From: Minisyncoccota bacterium
GTDB lineage: Bacteria; Patescibacteriota; Minisyncoccia; Phycocordibacterales; CAIJYI01
DNA length: 64,000 nucleotides
Direction: 5' to 3'
Assembly (NCBI GenBank): GCA_023229825.1
Contig: JALNYN010000006.1
Coordinates: 11,549-75,548 of the forward strand
Shown: positions 50,011 to 57,540 of the stretch, in pieces
Numbering within the stretch: position 1 is the stretch's first letter
How the letters are laid out: each line of letters starts with the position of its first letter
The notes under the pieces: model-generated
What the model saw: only the letters and a program-made list of their open reading frames with translations
Database searches by the model: none
What the model was told of the DNA's origin: nothing
Position numbers and translations under genes: made by a program

Positions 50011-50083
50011 TGGGCGATAAGGGATTTGAACCCCTGACCTTCGCAGTGTAAATGCGCTGCTCTACCAACTGAGCTAATCGCCC
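50011..50083 (-). tRNA. tRNA-Val (TAC)
   Basis: Acceptor GGGCGAT/ATCGCCC, anticodon loop TTTACAC giving TAC, and T arm AGGGG-TTCAAAT-CCCTT. CCA is not encoded. No tail element follows. Confidence 0.92.
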
Positions 50084-50138
50084 GAATATTTATAATTTTT
50101 CCAAATGTATCAGATTTACTCCTTCTCGTGTTGTCCTT

Positions 50139-50172
50139 GATGTGGATACCGGATCCCGGTCCGGCATGACGA
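50139..50172. repeat. REP-like half copy
   Basis: ATGTGGATACCGGATCCCGG followed by TCCGGCATGACGAC; only one palindromic half is present. Confidence 0.65.
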
Positions 50173-50272
50173 CGGAAAAGTGATATTATTTTCAATATAC
50201 CAGATTTTTCTCTAAATCACCACCTGACGAAATTTTTATTCGTCCGTCGTCGACTTTTTCCTTTTTACTTTC

Positions 50273-50421
50273 GCGTGTCCCCTCGGTAGGATATCTCGCC
50301 TTACTGGCGCAGTACCCCAATTGGATATTTTGTTTCTCCGCCAGCTGGCGAATCACAAAATCTCTCAATCGGGCTTCGATTCCTAACGCGAATGAGGAGC
50401 ATCTCACTCGCTCCGAGGGGT
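50273..50421 (-). repeat. tRNA-tail element of tRNA-Arg (element B)
   Basis: Read on the minus strand, 149 bp. ACCCCTCGG inverts the tRNA-Arg acceptor (50421-50413), then comes the hairpin GCGAGTGAG/TCATTCGC and the inverted T-arm TTAGGAATCGAAGCC (50386-50372). The core pairs CCCGATTG with CAATTGGGG, ATTTTGT with ACAAAAT, and carries a CGCCAGCTGGCG arm, then TACTGCGCCAGTAAGGCGAG. It ends in TCCTACCGAGGGGACACGC (50291-50273), a direct copy of the tRNA end plus five flanking bases. A 67-bp spacer with a TATCAG copy separates it from the tRNA. Confidence 0.8.
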
Positions 50422-50440
50422 TTTGTGAGTATGTTTAATT

Positions 50441-50482
50441 TGTTCGTCGTCCCCGATACTGATACTTTTCCCAGATACTTCG
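50441..50482. repeat. TATCAG repeat
   Basis: TTCGTCGTCCCCGATACTGA followed by TACTTTTCCCAGATACTTCG; a further partial copy CGTCGTCCCCGATACTTTAT lies at 50581-50600. Confidence 0.7.
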
Positions 50483-50488
50483 TGCGTG

Positions 50489-50560
50489 TCCCCCCGGTAG
50501 GAATCGAACCTACATCCAGAACTTAGAAGGTTCTTGTTCTATCCATTGAACTACGGGAGG
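50489..50560 (-). tRNA. tRNA-Arg (TCT)
   Basis: Acceptor CCTCCCG/CGGGGGG (one G-T pair), anticodon arm AGAAC-CTTCTAA-GTTCT giving TCT, and T arm GTAGG-TTCGATT-CCTAC. CCA is not encoded (CACG follows). Confidence 0.93.
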
Positions 50561-50615
50561 AATTTCAACCTCTTTGATCTCGTCGTCCCCGATACTTTAT
50601 CACACAATACAGATT

Positions 50616-50990
50616 TTACTCCGCTAAGTCAATGTTTTCCGTCTGCGATACGGGCACATCTGATACTCTCTGAGAAGAAGGGTCTCTGAAGGGTACGGGA
50701 TCTTTGACCATTGCGTCGAAGCGCTTTTTTTTCAATTCATACAAACTGATCACACTATCAAGATTTTTTTGCTGAATTCGTTCCGGAGCGCTTCCTTCGG
50801 CATCTTCTCGTGAAAAGAAACGACTGTCGGTTATGGTCATATAAAAGGAGAAATGAGAGATCGCAAAAATGATCAGAAATAAAGAAGCGACACATACTAT
50901 AATTGCCCAGTCGCGGCGAACATGCGCGATCCATTTTCCCGCATCCTTGTCATTGAGCGCTTTAAAATTGAACGAGAATAAATCTTTCAT
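50616..50990 (-). CDS. Pilus-operon membrane protein, last gene
   Basis: A 124-residue protein with one membrane helix (WAIIVCVASLFLIIFAISHF) near residues 28-47 and an extracytoplasmic coiled region (QQKNLDSVISLYELKKKRF). It is the fourth gene of the pilM-pilN-pilO-like run, six bases after the pilO-like gene. Position suggests a PilP-like or other assembly-platform accessory, but the sequence does not resemble PilP and lacks a lipobox. Confidence 0.6.
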   Translation of the reverse strand: MKDLFSFNFKALNDKDAGKWIAHVRRDWAIIVCVASLFLIIFAISHFSFYMTITDSRFFSREDAEGSAPERIQQKNLDSVISLYELKKKRFDAMVKDPVPFRDPSSQRVSDVPVSQTENIDLAE

Positions 50991-50996
50991 ATCTTT

Positions 50997-51527
50997 TTAT
51001 TTGTCCAGATAACTTTCAAGGGTAATAAGAAATGATCCGGTCCATTCGCTCGCGTCTTGCTCGCTGTTCTTCGATTGTGAGATCGCCGCGGTCTTTACGG
51101 TAACTTTGTGCGGCATCTCGTCAATAAGTCCAAAAAGCCGATATATGTCTTCGAATTTTCCCTTGGCGCTGAAATCGAGAAGGAAGCTCTCCCCGGGTTT
51201 TTTCGGCGAAACGACCGATTTGATCGTAACTTTCGTGCCGGTAATGACGCCCAATTTTTCCACCTGTTCAATGAAAGTAACCGCTTGTTCCGGCTTGATG
51301 AAGTACGCATCCAGAATTTTTCGCTTGTCCACCGTGTCAACAAGAGATCTCTCTGTGGCATTCAAAGCGTCCTTTTCAGATTCTTTTTTAAAAAGCGAAG
51401 AATATATTTCCGCAGTCTGTTTATTGTTCTTCCATATCGAAAAGAACATCCATCCGTACAGGCACGCGAAAATCACATTGACAATCGAGAAAAAAATCAG
51501 AATTCTTCGTATTTTTTTATTCTGCAT
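50997..51527 (-). CDS. PilO-like type IV pilus assembly protein
   Basis: A 176-residue bitopic membrane protein: short cytoplasmic N-terminus, helix (RRILIFFSIVNVIFACLYGW), coiled coil and a small alpha/beta extracytoplasmic domain (TKVTIKSVVSPKKPGESFL ... HKVTVKTAAI). Layout and position after pilN fit PilO, which links the PilM/PilN ring to the rest of the machine. Sequence similarity is weak, as is usual for the family. It starts four bases after the pilN-like gene. Confidence 0.7.
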   Translation of the reverse strand: MQNKKIRRILIFFSIVNVIFACLYGWMFFSIWKNNKQTAEIYSSLFKKESEKDALNATERSLVDTVDKRKILDAYFIKPEQAVTFIEQVEKLGVITGTKVTIKSVVSPKKPGESFLLDFSAKGKFEDIYRLFGLIDEMPHKVTVKTAAISQSKNSEQDASEWTGSFLITLESYLDK

Positions 51528-51531
51528 GTGT

Positions 51532-52095
51532 TTATATGGAGCTCTTAACGACGATATTTATGCTGTACGGAAAGTTCGATTCGCTTATCAGTGAAGATAT
51601 TGGCAGATCGACGGATTCGAAATTATTGTTTTTACGGAGAAGTCTGACAAAAGTTTGAATGACTTCCCTCCCCTCAGATACCCCTTGAAGAACTATGGTC
51701 GTAGTCGGATCGGTTTTTTTTCTTCCCGCCGCTATCGTCCGGTAATCATAACCCGCGATCGAAACGCCCTCCGGACGCGCCTTTAATATCTCATCGAAGA
51801 TAGCGCCGGCATTATTTTTCGCGATCGGCTCTTTAAGCAGCGAGATCTTTTTATTTGCGTCAAGAACCGCTTGTTTCATTTCGTCTGCCTGCGTTTTTTT
51901 GCTGACGGCCTCCGCGCTTTGGGATTCTTTAAGAGTATTTTTGTTTGAAACCTGAGCGAAGTAATAAGATGGAAAAAGCGAAACGATCGCAACAGAGAGC
52001 ACTCCGGCAGATAGAGGAAGACACACGGAAACCACCCTCCAATAATAATCGGTGCGAATCTTCTTTTTTTCTTCAAAGGGTAAAAGATTGATCAT
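51532..52095 (-). CDS. PilN-like type IV pilus assembly protein
   Basis: A 187-residue protein beginning MINLLPFEEKKKIRTDYYWR, which carries the INLLP motif that in PilN binds the groove of PilM. A membrane helix (VSVCLPLSAGVLSVAIVSLF) precedes a coiled coil and a ferredoxin-like domain with GVSIAGYDYRTIA and ATTIVLQGVSEGREVIQTFV-type strands. This matches PilN in motif, topology and length. It lies between the pilM- and pilO-like genes. Confidence 0.85.
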   Translation of the reverse strand: MINLLPFEEKKKIRTDYYWRVVSVCLPLSAGVLSVAIVSLFPSYYFAQVSNKNTLKESQSAEAVSKKTQADEMKQAVLDANKKISLLKEPIAKNNAGAIFDEILKARPEGVSIAGYDYRTIAAGRKKTDPTTTIVLQGVSEGREVIQTFVRLLRKNNNFESVDLPISSLISESNFPYSINIVVKSSI

Positions 52096-52108
52096 TTTTT
52101 ATATATTA

Positions 52109-53200
52109 CTATTGCGAGTTCTTCGTATACATAGCCAGACCGATCGCGGTTGAGTACAAAAGAGATTCGTGAAATGTGATCTTGGGGATGTTTTCATCGA
52201 AAGAAAAAAGATTTCCCCAGACATTCGCCACGTCTACCGGAATATGCAGCGTAGCAGAAAGATAGTCCTGCAGACCGAATAGCGTAGCTCCCGATCCGCC
52301 AAGAACCACCCTGCCCACCTTTTCTTTTTTTTGTCCGTCTTTGTCTTTGTGCGTATGCCAGAAAATGAAATGCTTGTTGACCTCTTCCTCCAATTCCGAA
52401 AAAACCGAAGCGATTATTTCGTGAGCCTCCTTTTCCGGTTTTTCATTCTGTTCCAATTTCTTATACAACTCCTTCGCTTCTTCCGAAGATATGTTCAGCC
52501 CTTTCGAAAGAGCATTTGAAATATCCTTTCCGCCGATATCGATATCTGAAACAAAAGAAACAAAACCGCGGCTTACGATATATACGCCGGTCTTTATGCG
52601 GCCAAGATCAAGGATCATGGTAGTTTCCGTGCTTCCTTCCGGAATAACGGAACGAGCGAGCGCAGTGGAGTCGGTTTCGAGAGACAATAAGGAGATACCG
52701 GCAGAATCAAATACATCGCGATATGACTGAACGACATTTTTTGGTACGGCGGAAACTATCACGGTGGTCATTCCGGGTTTGTTCTTATCTGCGTCGACGA
52801 TCTGATAATCAAACGCCGCATCGACAAGGCTGATGGGGATGTGTTCTTCGATCTGAAGCTCAATGCTTTCATACAGGTCGCTGTTCTTGACGGTCGATAT
52901 GTCTATATCTGCGAGATAAGAAAGCGACTCAGGAAGAGAGGAGCGAACGAATTTAATGTTGTGTTCCTTTTTCAGACGGTAAAGAATTTCGCGAAGAACA
53001 TCGGGTTTTTCTATGCGGCCGAGCGCAATGGCGCCTTCGGGGATCGAATATTCCCCAAAATCAACGATATCGTAGCCTTTGCTCTTTTTGGGCGCGATTT
53101 TTACAAATCGAAGAGAGACCTCTGAAAGATCTACGCCGACTCCGTCCATATCCATTCGGTGCGGAACCGGGATCATGTTGCAAAGCGAAACGAGAGACAT
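52109..53200 (-). CDS. pilM: PilM type IV pilus assembly ATPase-like protein
   Basis: A 363-residue actin-like (FtsA/PilM fold) cytoplasmic protein that recruits PilN. Nucleotide-fold landmarks are GVGVDLSEVSLRFVKI near 20, SLPESLSYLADIDIST, the second phosphate loop TTMILDLGRIKTGVYIVSRG near 190, and VGRVVLGGSGATLFGLQDYL near 305. It leads the pilM-pilN-pilO-like operon, with 13 bases to pilN. Type IV pili are widespread in CPR and probably serve host contact and DNA uptake. The start at 53200 was chosen over an earlier non-ATG start. Confidence 0.9.
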   Translation of the reverse strand: MSLVSLCNMIPVPHRMDMDGVGVDLSEVSLRFVKIAPKKSKGYDIVDFGEYSIPEGAIALGRIEKPDVLREILYRLKKEHNIKFVRSSLPESLSYLADIDISTVKNSDLYESIELQIEEHIPISLVDAAFDYQIVDADKNKPGMTTVIVSAVPKNVVQSYRDVFDSAGISLLSLETDSTALARSVIPEGSTETTMILDLGRIKTGVYIVSRGFVSFVSDIDIGGKDISNALSKGLNISSEEAKELYKKLEQNEKPEKEAHEIIASVFSELEEEVNKHFIFWHTHKDKDGQKKEKVGRVVLGGSGATLFGLQDYLSATLHIPVDVANVWGNLFSFDENIPKITFHESLLYSTAIGLAMYTKNSQ

Positions 53201-53250
53201 GGTTATATTATACAAAATTTGTGAGGCAAAAGGAAAGGGAAAAGAACAAA

Positions 53251-53330
53251 AAGAGAATAGAAAATTGAAAATAGAAAATTGAATACGGACATCGTTATTC
53301 TATTTTCAATTTTCTATTTTCAATTCTCTT
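53251..53330. repeat. Inverted GAAAAT/ATTTTC repeat
   Basis: AAGAGAATAGAAAATTGAAA and onward on the left is mirrored by the complement ending TTTTCAATTCTCTT on the right. The ~33-base arms are almost perfect, separated by TACGGACATCGTTA. Confidence 0.8.
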
Positions 53331-53658
53331 ACTTAACGGTCGTTCCCGCCGGAATATCCTTTCCTATCTCAAGCAGCGAAAATTTTCCATCATCAGTACT
53401 CACCGCCATGATCATGCCGTTGCTTTCAAGTCCGAGAATGGTTCGAGGTTCAAGATTGGTGCAAAACGCGCACTTTTTCCCGATAAGCACAGAAATATCG
53501 GGGAAATAGCCGGCGATGCCGGAAACGATCTGCCGAGGACCCTCTTCCCCGAAATTGACGGAAAGTTTGAGAAGCTTTACCGATCCCTCAACTCTTTCTA
53601 CAGAAAGGATCTCCCCCGTTTTTATTTCCACCTTAGCAAAATCTTCGATGTTGATCAT
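53329..53658 (-). CDS. tRNA-binding (OB-fold) protein, MetRS-beta/CsaA-like
   Basis: A 109-residue stand-alone tRNA-binding domain (PF01588 type), as in the C-terminus of MetRS or Arc1p/CsaA. It begins INIEDFAKVEIKTGEILSVE, with LKLSVNFGEEGPRQIVSGIAG and KCAFCTNLEPRTILGLESNGM as the OB-fold core and GMIMAVS as the last family block. It could supply tRNA-binding to a short MetRS, or act as a CsaA-like chaperone. Its stop codon lies in the inverted repeat that follows. Confidence 0.9.
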   Translation of the reverse strand: MINIEDFAKVEIKTGEILSVERVEGSVKLLKLSVNFGEEGPRQIVSGIAGYFPDISVLIGKKCAFCTNLEPRTILGLESNGMIMAVSTDDGKFSLLEIGKDIPAGTTVK

Positions 53659-53760
53659 AAAATTACGAATATTATTTACGAGAATAGAGAATGGAAAATG
53701 GAGAATAGAATACGACGGGCGACCTTGACATTTTACAAATTAACAGATTTTTACAAAATA

Positions 53761-53820
53761 TTTTCTATTTTCTATTTTCTATTTTCTATTTTCTATTTTC
53801 TATTTTCTATTTTCTATTTT
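53761..53820. repeat. 7-bp tandem repeat (TTTTCTA)
   Basis: Eight perfect copies of TTTTCTA plus TTTT. The left part lies beyond ruvX; the right part supplies the ruvX stop codon and last codons. Confidence 0.9.
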
Positions 53821-54196
53821 TTAATTTATCAAGGTAGCTCTGCAAAATTATCGCCGCCGCTGATGCGTCGTTCAATTCTCCGCTGTCGTGAATATTTCTC
53901 GCCTGCTTGGAGCTGAGAAATTCGTTCTCAAAGGATACCGGCAAGCAGGTTGCTTTCTCCAAGCTCTCCTTAAAGACCGATATCCTTTTCATGATCAGAT
54001 TCGGCTCTCCTGAATAAGCAAGCGATTCACCGAGTACGATGCCCTCTATTTTTTCTTTTTTTATCAGTTCCTGGATCTCCGATAATATCACCGCGTTATT
54101 TTTTATCACCGAACGCGGAAAAGCCACACGGCCTTCTTCGTCGGAAATTGCCAACCCTATTTTTTTTGAACCGTAATCGATTCCCAAAAGTTTCAT
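53807..54196 (-). CDS. ruvX: RuvX/YqgF-family Holliday junction resolvase-like protein
   Basis: A 129-residue RNase H-fold protein of the YqgF/RuvX family, involved in 16S rRNA 5'-end processing and/or junction resolution. Landmarks are LLGIDYGSKKIGLAISDE (catalytic Asp6), IEGIVLGESLAYSG and FENEFLSSKQA near 90 with the Glu, and the final Asp in NDASAAAIILQSYLD. The last residues (KNRK) and TAG stop come from the TTTTCTA repeat, so the C-terminus has been replaced or trimmed by it. Confidence 0.9.
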   Translation of the reverse strand: MKLLGIDYGSKKIGLAISDEEGRVAFPRSVIKNNAVILSEIQELIKKEKIEGIVLGESLAYSGEPNLIMKRISVFKESLEKATCLPVSFENEFLSSKQARNIHDSGELNDASAAAIILQSYLDKLKNRK

Positions 54197-54318
54197 AAGG
54201 AAAGCATAGCATATTTGTTCGCGCTTTTATAGGTGCGCCGTAACGGAGACCCACTTACAACTTTCAATAAAATCGTGTATGATTCGTGAAGAAAAGACTT
54301 TGACAATATGGAGGCCGG

Positions 54319-55260
54319 ATGAAACGAAATATGCGCCCGCTGATGTTTTTTCTCACAGCGATCTTCCTCGTTGCAGCGCTTTTGGCGGCTAAGGAGCAGG
54401 TCCCTGTCAGCGCAACAATTGTTCCCCCACGAACGCTTCATGTTTTAAAACGTATAGGAGGTCATATGATTCCTTACTCACCGCCGCTCATCATCGCACA
54501 CCGAGGAGACAGCAAACATGCTCCGGAAAACACGCGGCCGGCATTTGAGTTGGCTCTTAAATACCGCCCCGACATGGTGGAAGGTGATTATCACCATTCA
54601 AAAGATGGAGAATTTATCGTAATACATGACCACCATCTTGATCGTACGACCGATGCCGTAAAAAAATGGGGCCCCGGCATTTCTGATATTCTCGTGAGCT
54701 CTCGGACCCTCAAAGAGATAAAAACGCTTGATGCGGGCTCATGGTTTCATTGGAACAATTCCGAGTTTACCGGTACAAAAGTGCCGACCTTGAAAGAAGC
54801 GCTGGATGTCATTCAAAAGTCCAGTGTCGCGCTTATTGAAAGAAAAGAGGGCAAGCCCGAAGACCTGATGCGGTTTCTCAGAAATGAGGGGCTGACGAAC
54901 GACGTAGCCGTCCATTCTTTTGACTGGGATTTCATCGAAGAACTGGGAACTTTTAGTGATGCTCCGAGCCGTGGCGCTATCGGACCTCCTTGGGGAAAAT
55001 ATAAGGGAAGAGTTCTCACGGAATCGGAAAAATGGCTCAACGCAGAATTTATCGAAGATATCGCCTCTCGCGGTGCGCAGTTTTTTGGGTGGAACAGTTG
55101 GGTTACAGCAGAATCCGTCGCTCTTGCGCATTCAAAAGGACTCCGTGTATTCATTTACACCATTGATGATCCGAACGAAGCACAGCGCCTCGTCGCACTT
55201 GGCGTCGACGGGATCACCACCAACGACCCCGAACTCATGGCAAAAAGATTGCGCCAATAA
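54319..55260 (+). CDS. Glycerophosphodiester phosphodiesterase
   Basis: A 313-residue exported GDPD (TIM barrel) that hydrolyses glycerophosphodiesters to glycerol-3-phosphate and an alcohol. A membrane/signal segment (LMFFLTAIFLVAALLAA) precedes IIAHRGDSKHAPENTRPAF, with catalytic His and the RGD...PENT block, then VIHDHHLDRTTD with the second His. VALIERKEGKP replaces the usual LNIEIK, keeping Glu and Lys. The enzyme could scavenge head groups from host lipids. GGAGG precedes the ATG; the terminator follows directly. Confidence 0.92.
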   Translation: MKRNMRPLMFFLTAIFLVAALLAAKEQVPVSATIVPPRTLHVLKRIGGHMIPYSPPLIIAHRGDSKHAPENTRPAFELALKYRPDMVEGDYHHSKDGEFIVIHDHHLDRTTDAVKKWGPGISDILVSSRTLKEIKTLDAGSWFHWNNSEFTGTKVPTLKEALDVIQKSSVALIERKEGKPEDLMRFLRNEGLTNDVAVHSFDWDFIEELGTFSDAPSRGAIGPPWGKYKGRVLTESEKWLNAEFIEDIASRGAQFFGWNSWVTAESVALAHSKGLRVFIYTIDDPNEAQRLVALGVDGITTNDPELMAKRLRQ

Positions 55261-55266
55261 GCAAGA

Positions 55267-55301
55267 CAGCCGGCTTCCAAAAGAAGTCGGCTGGTTTTTT
55301 T
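55267..55301 (+). terminator. Terminator of the GDPD gene
   Basis: CAGCCGGCTTC and GAAGTCGGCTG arms followed by seven T. Confidence 0.85.
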
Positions 55302-55330
55302 AGGAAAAATGAGTATAATGAGAGGAAGTT

Positions 55331-55393
55331 CGTCATCCTCGAACATAGAGGGAATCCACGTACTCTGGATTCCCGCCTACGCGGGAATGACGC
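55331..55393. repeat. REP-like repeat, short copy
   Basis: CGTCATCCTCGAACATAGAG opens and TTCCCGCCTACGCGGGAATG closes it, just upstream of tRNA-Ser. Confidence 0.7.
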
Positions 55394-55400
55394 CAATAAC

Positions 55401-55487
55401 GGAGGAGTGGCTGAGTGGTCGAAGGCACCAGTCTTGAAAACTGGAGATCGGGAAACCGGTCCGTGGGTTCGAACCCCACCTCCTCCG
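55401..55487 (+). tRNA. tRNA-Ser (TGA)
   Basis: Long-variable-arm tRNA. Acceptor GGAGGAG/CTCCTCC, anticodon arm CCAGT-CTTGAAA-ACTGG giving TGA, variable stem ATCGGGAAACCGGT, and T arm GTGGG-TTCGAAC-CCCAC. CCA is not encoded (GCAG follows). Confidence 0.94.
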
Positions 55488-55512
55488 CAGTTTTGGGACG
55501 CAGTGGAAAAAA

Positions 55513-55655
55513 TGCGGAGGAGAGCAAGTGAACTGCTTCACTTGCGCGTGGGGTTCGAAGACCTTCTCCGTTATTTGTGAGCGGAACGGTCTCCGCGAAC
55601 AAATCGGAAAGGTGTACTGCGGCTGTAAGCTGAGAAATCCCCACCTCCTCCGCAG
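55513..55655 (+). repeat. tRNA-tail element of tRNA-Ser (element D)
   Basis: 143 bp on the plus strand. TGCGGAGGAG inverts the tRNA-Ser acceptor plus flank, then comes the hairpin AGCAAGTGAA/TTCACTTGC and the inverted T-arm GTGGGGTTCGAA (55548-55559). The core pairs CCTTCTCCG with CGGAAAGG, ATTTGT with ACAAAT, and GCGGA with TCCGC, then TACTGCGGCTGTAAGCTGAG. It ends in TCCCCACCTCCTCCGCAG (55638-55655), a direct copy of the tRNA end plus CAG. Confidence 0.8.
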
Positions 55656-55676
55656 ATCTGGAGTGAAAGATTAAAC

Positions 55677-55704
55677 AAAAAGAACGATTTAATCGTTCTT
55701 TTTT
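55677..55704. terminator. Terminator between element D and the XRE gene
   Basis: AAAAAGAACGATT and AATCGTTCTTTTTT arms; it can act in both directions. Confidence 0.85.
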
Positions 55705-55715
55705 ACTGATATTTT

Positions 55716-55919
55716 TTACTTTTTATATTCTAAAATATCACCGGGCTGACACTCGAGGGCTTTGCAAATCGCTTCCAGTGTTGATATCCGGATCGCTTTT
55801 GCTTTGCCGTTTTTTAGGACGGAAATGTTGGCCATGGTGATGCCGACTTTCTCGGAAAGCTCAGTGACGCTCATCTTCCGTTTCGCCAACATGACGTCGA
55901 TGTTAATGATGATTGCCAT
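55716..55919 (-). CDS. XRE-family (YozG-like) transcriptional regulator
   Basis: A 67-residue single-domain Cro/C1-type helix-turn-helix protein: NIDVMLAKRKMSVTELSEKVGITMANISVLKNGKAKAIRISTLEAICKAL spans all five helices. It ends ECQPGDILEYK, as in the short YozG-like regulators. Such genes regularly pair with a DUF2975 membrane protein, as here (five bases apart), suggesting that the membrane partner controls or is controlled by the repressor. Confidence 0.92.
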   Translation of the reverse strand: MAIIINIDVMLAKRKMSVTELSEKVGITMANISVLKNGKAKAIRISTLEAICKALECQPGDILEYKK

Positions 55920-55924
55920 GTTGA

Positions 55925-56404
55925 TTAGACCGTTAAGTCGTTCTCGGATTTAATATCGACAGCACTTTGTAAAGTTTTTTCAAACACGGCCGCCGCAGCG
56001 GCGATTACGATAGAAATAAAAGTGGTCACGATACACACAGCAAGAAAACCTGCCGGATCATCACCTTCAGTGTGAAATATCCTTATGTATACTCCTCCCA
56101 TCACAATTGAGATGCCAAGGACGATCGCACAATATTTTATGTTCCTTAAGGTCTTCACAGAGTTTAGTGAGAATACTTTGTTTTGTCCGATGTATCCGAG
56201 TAATTTGAACGCCTGATACAGGGCAACAAAAAATGCAATAGATGCTAAGTACCCATATATCAGAAATGGATCAGCGTAAATACTAAACAGGTCTAAGTTT
56301 GCGGCTCTCCCCTCGGTTAAGGGAAACCGGATCATCATGGCAATCGCCACGATGCCGATGAGTATGATGACTACCTGAAGAAATATTGTTGAACTTTTTT
56401 TCAT
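55925..56404 (-). CDS. DUF2975 membrane protein
   Basis: A 159-residue protein with four hydrophobic helices, in the DUF2975 family. The conserved LYQAFKLLGYIGQNKVFSLNSVKTLRNIKYCA block links helices two and three. Its gene directly precedes the small XRE regulator, the standard arrangement for this family. The function is not known; a signal-sensing role for the pair is inferred. Confidence 0.85.
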   Translation of the reverse strand: MKKSSTIFLQVVIILIGIVAIAMMIRFPLTEGRAANLDLFSIYADPFLIYGYLASIAFFVALYQAFKLLGYIGQNKVFSLNSVKTLRNIKYCAIVLGISIVMGGVYIRIFHTEGDDPAGFLAVCIVTTFISIVIAAAAAVFEKTLQSAVDIKSENDLTV

Positions 56405-56547
56405 GGTTAGTTCTTTTTAATTTTTATATTTCCATCTTAATTTATTATTTATCGTTTGTCAATATATATTTATCGTTATTTGTGGATAACTAGAAACCAA
56501 GAATAAAGTTCCTCCCTATTTCTTAGTTTTTTTGATATTATTTCAGT

Positions 56548-57519
56548 ATGATACTGAACCTATTGATCTTCATGATTTCTTTGTCGCTCGTGGTTAAGGG
56601 TGCAATGCTCGCCACAAGATTCTCTGCAAAACTTGCGAAGAACTTTCGTCTCTCAAAATACATATTGGGATTTATCATCGTGGCGCTGATCTCAATTTTG
56701 CCCGAAACTATCATTTCCATAAATTCAGCGATGGAAGGCAGCCCTGAATTCGGTCTTGGAACTCTGTTCGGGTCCAACATTGCCGATCTCACACTGATCT
56801 TTGCCATTTTGATCATTTATGCAAGACGTGGAATAAAGATCGAAAGTAAAGTTTTAAAAGATGTTCGGTTATACCCTTTCTTCCTGCTCTTACCGCTCCT
56901 TTTCGGACTCAATGGCCATTACTCTCGCATAGAAGGCGCCGCTCTTATTATTGCCGGAAGCATTTTTTATTTTATGGTTTTCAGGCATGGACTCGACGCA
57001 TCCGCTGAGATTACCGCAGAGGCGGGCAAAGTGACGCCTTCGATCCCCCAGCACCGCAAAAAGACTCATAGCTTAAAATACTTTCTTTACTTACTCTTTT
57101 CGATGGTGCTATTGCTGCTCGGATCTCATTTTACTGTCACATCGGCAACCGATCTCGCCTATGCGTTAAATATTTCTCCGATCCTCATTGCCATGCTCGT
57201 TGTGAGCTTGGGGACGACCATGCCGGAACTGTTTTATTCTCTTAAGTCGATCAAAAGAAGGGATGATGGTCTGGCGATCGGCGATATTATGGGTTCGGTG
57301 CTGGCAGATGCTACCATTGTTGTGGGAATACTCTCTTTCATTAGTCCTTTTGCCTTTCCGGTTAAGATCGTCTACATCACCGGAGTGTTCATGCTGATAT
57401 CCTCGTTTATCCTGCTGCATTTCATGCGGTCGGAGAAAATTATCACCAAAAAAGAAGGGTATGCCCTTTTAGTCTTTTGGGTCATCTACGTTGTCGTAGA
57501 GTTTATAGCAAATAAGTAA
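56548..57519 (+). CDS. CaCA-family Ca2+/Na+:cation antiporter
   Basis: A 323-residue membrane antiporter with ten helices in two inverted halves. The two alpha repeats are ALISILPETIISINSAME with GTLFGSNIADL in the first half, and SLGTTMPELFYSLKSIKR with IGDIMGSVLADAT in the second. The Glu in LPE and MPE are the ion-binding acids. It probably exports calcium or exchanges another cation for sodium or protons. The start at 56548 is the first ATG; the convergent DUF5667 gene ends 22 bases beyond its stop. Confidence 0.9.
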   Translation: MILNLLIFMISLSLVVKGAMLATRFSAKLAKNFRLSKYILGFIIVALISILPETIISINSAMEGSPEFGLGTLFGSNIADLTLIFAILIIYARRGIKIESKVLKDVRLYPFFLLLPLLFGLNGHYSRIEGAALIIAGSIFYFMVFRHGLDASAEITAEAGKVTPSIPQHRKKTHSLKYFLYLLFSMVLLLLGSHFTVTSATDLAYALNISPILIAMLVVSLGTTMPELFYSLKSIKRRDDGLAIGDIMGSVLADATIVVGILSFISPFAFPVKIVYITGVFMLISSFILLHFMRSEKIITKKEGYALLVFWVIYVVVEFIANK

Positions 57520-57540
57520 ATTCCGGAGGTGTTTTAATTA

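Noticed and set aside
53761..53820. Tandem repeats as a CRISPR array
   Set aside because: Units are 7 bp with no spacers, and no cas genes lie nearby. The same holds for the 9-bp array at 61857.
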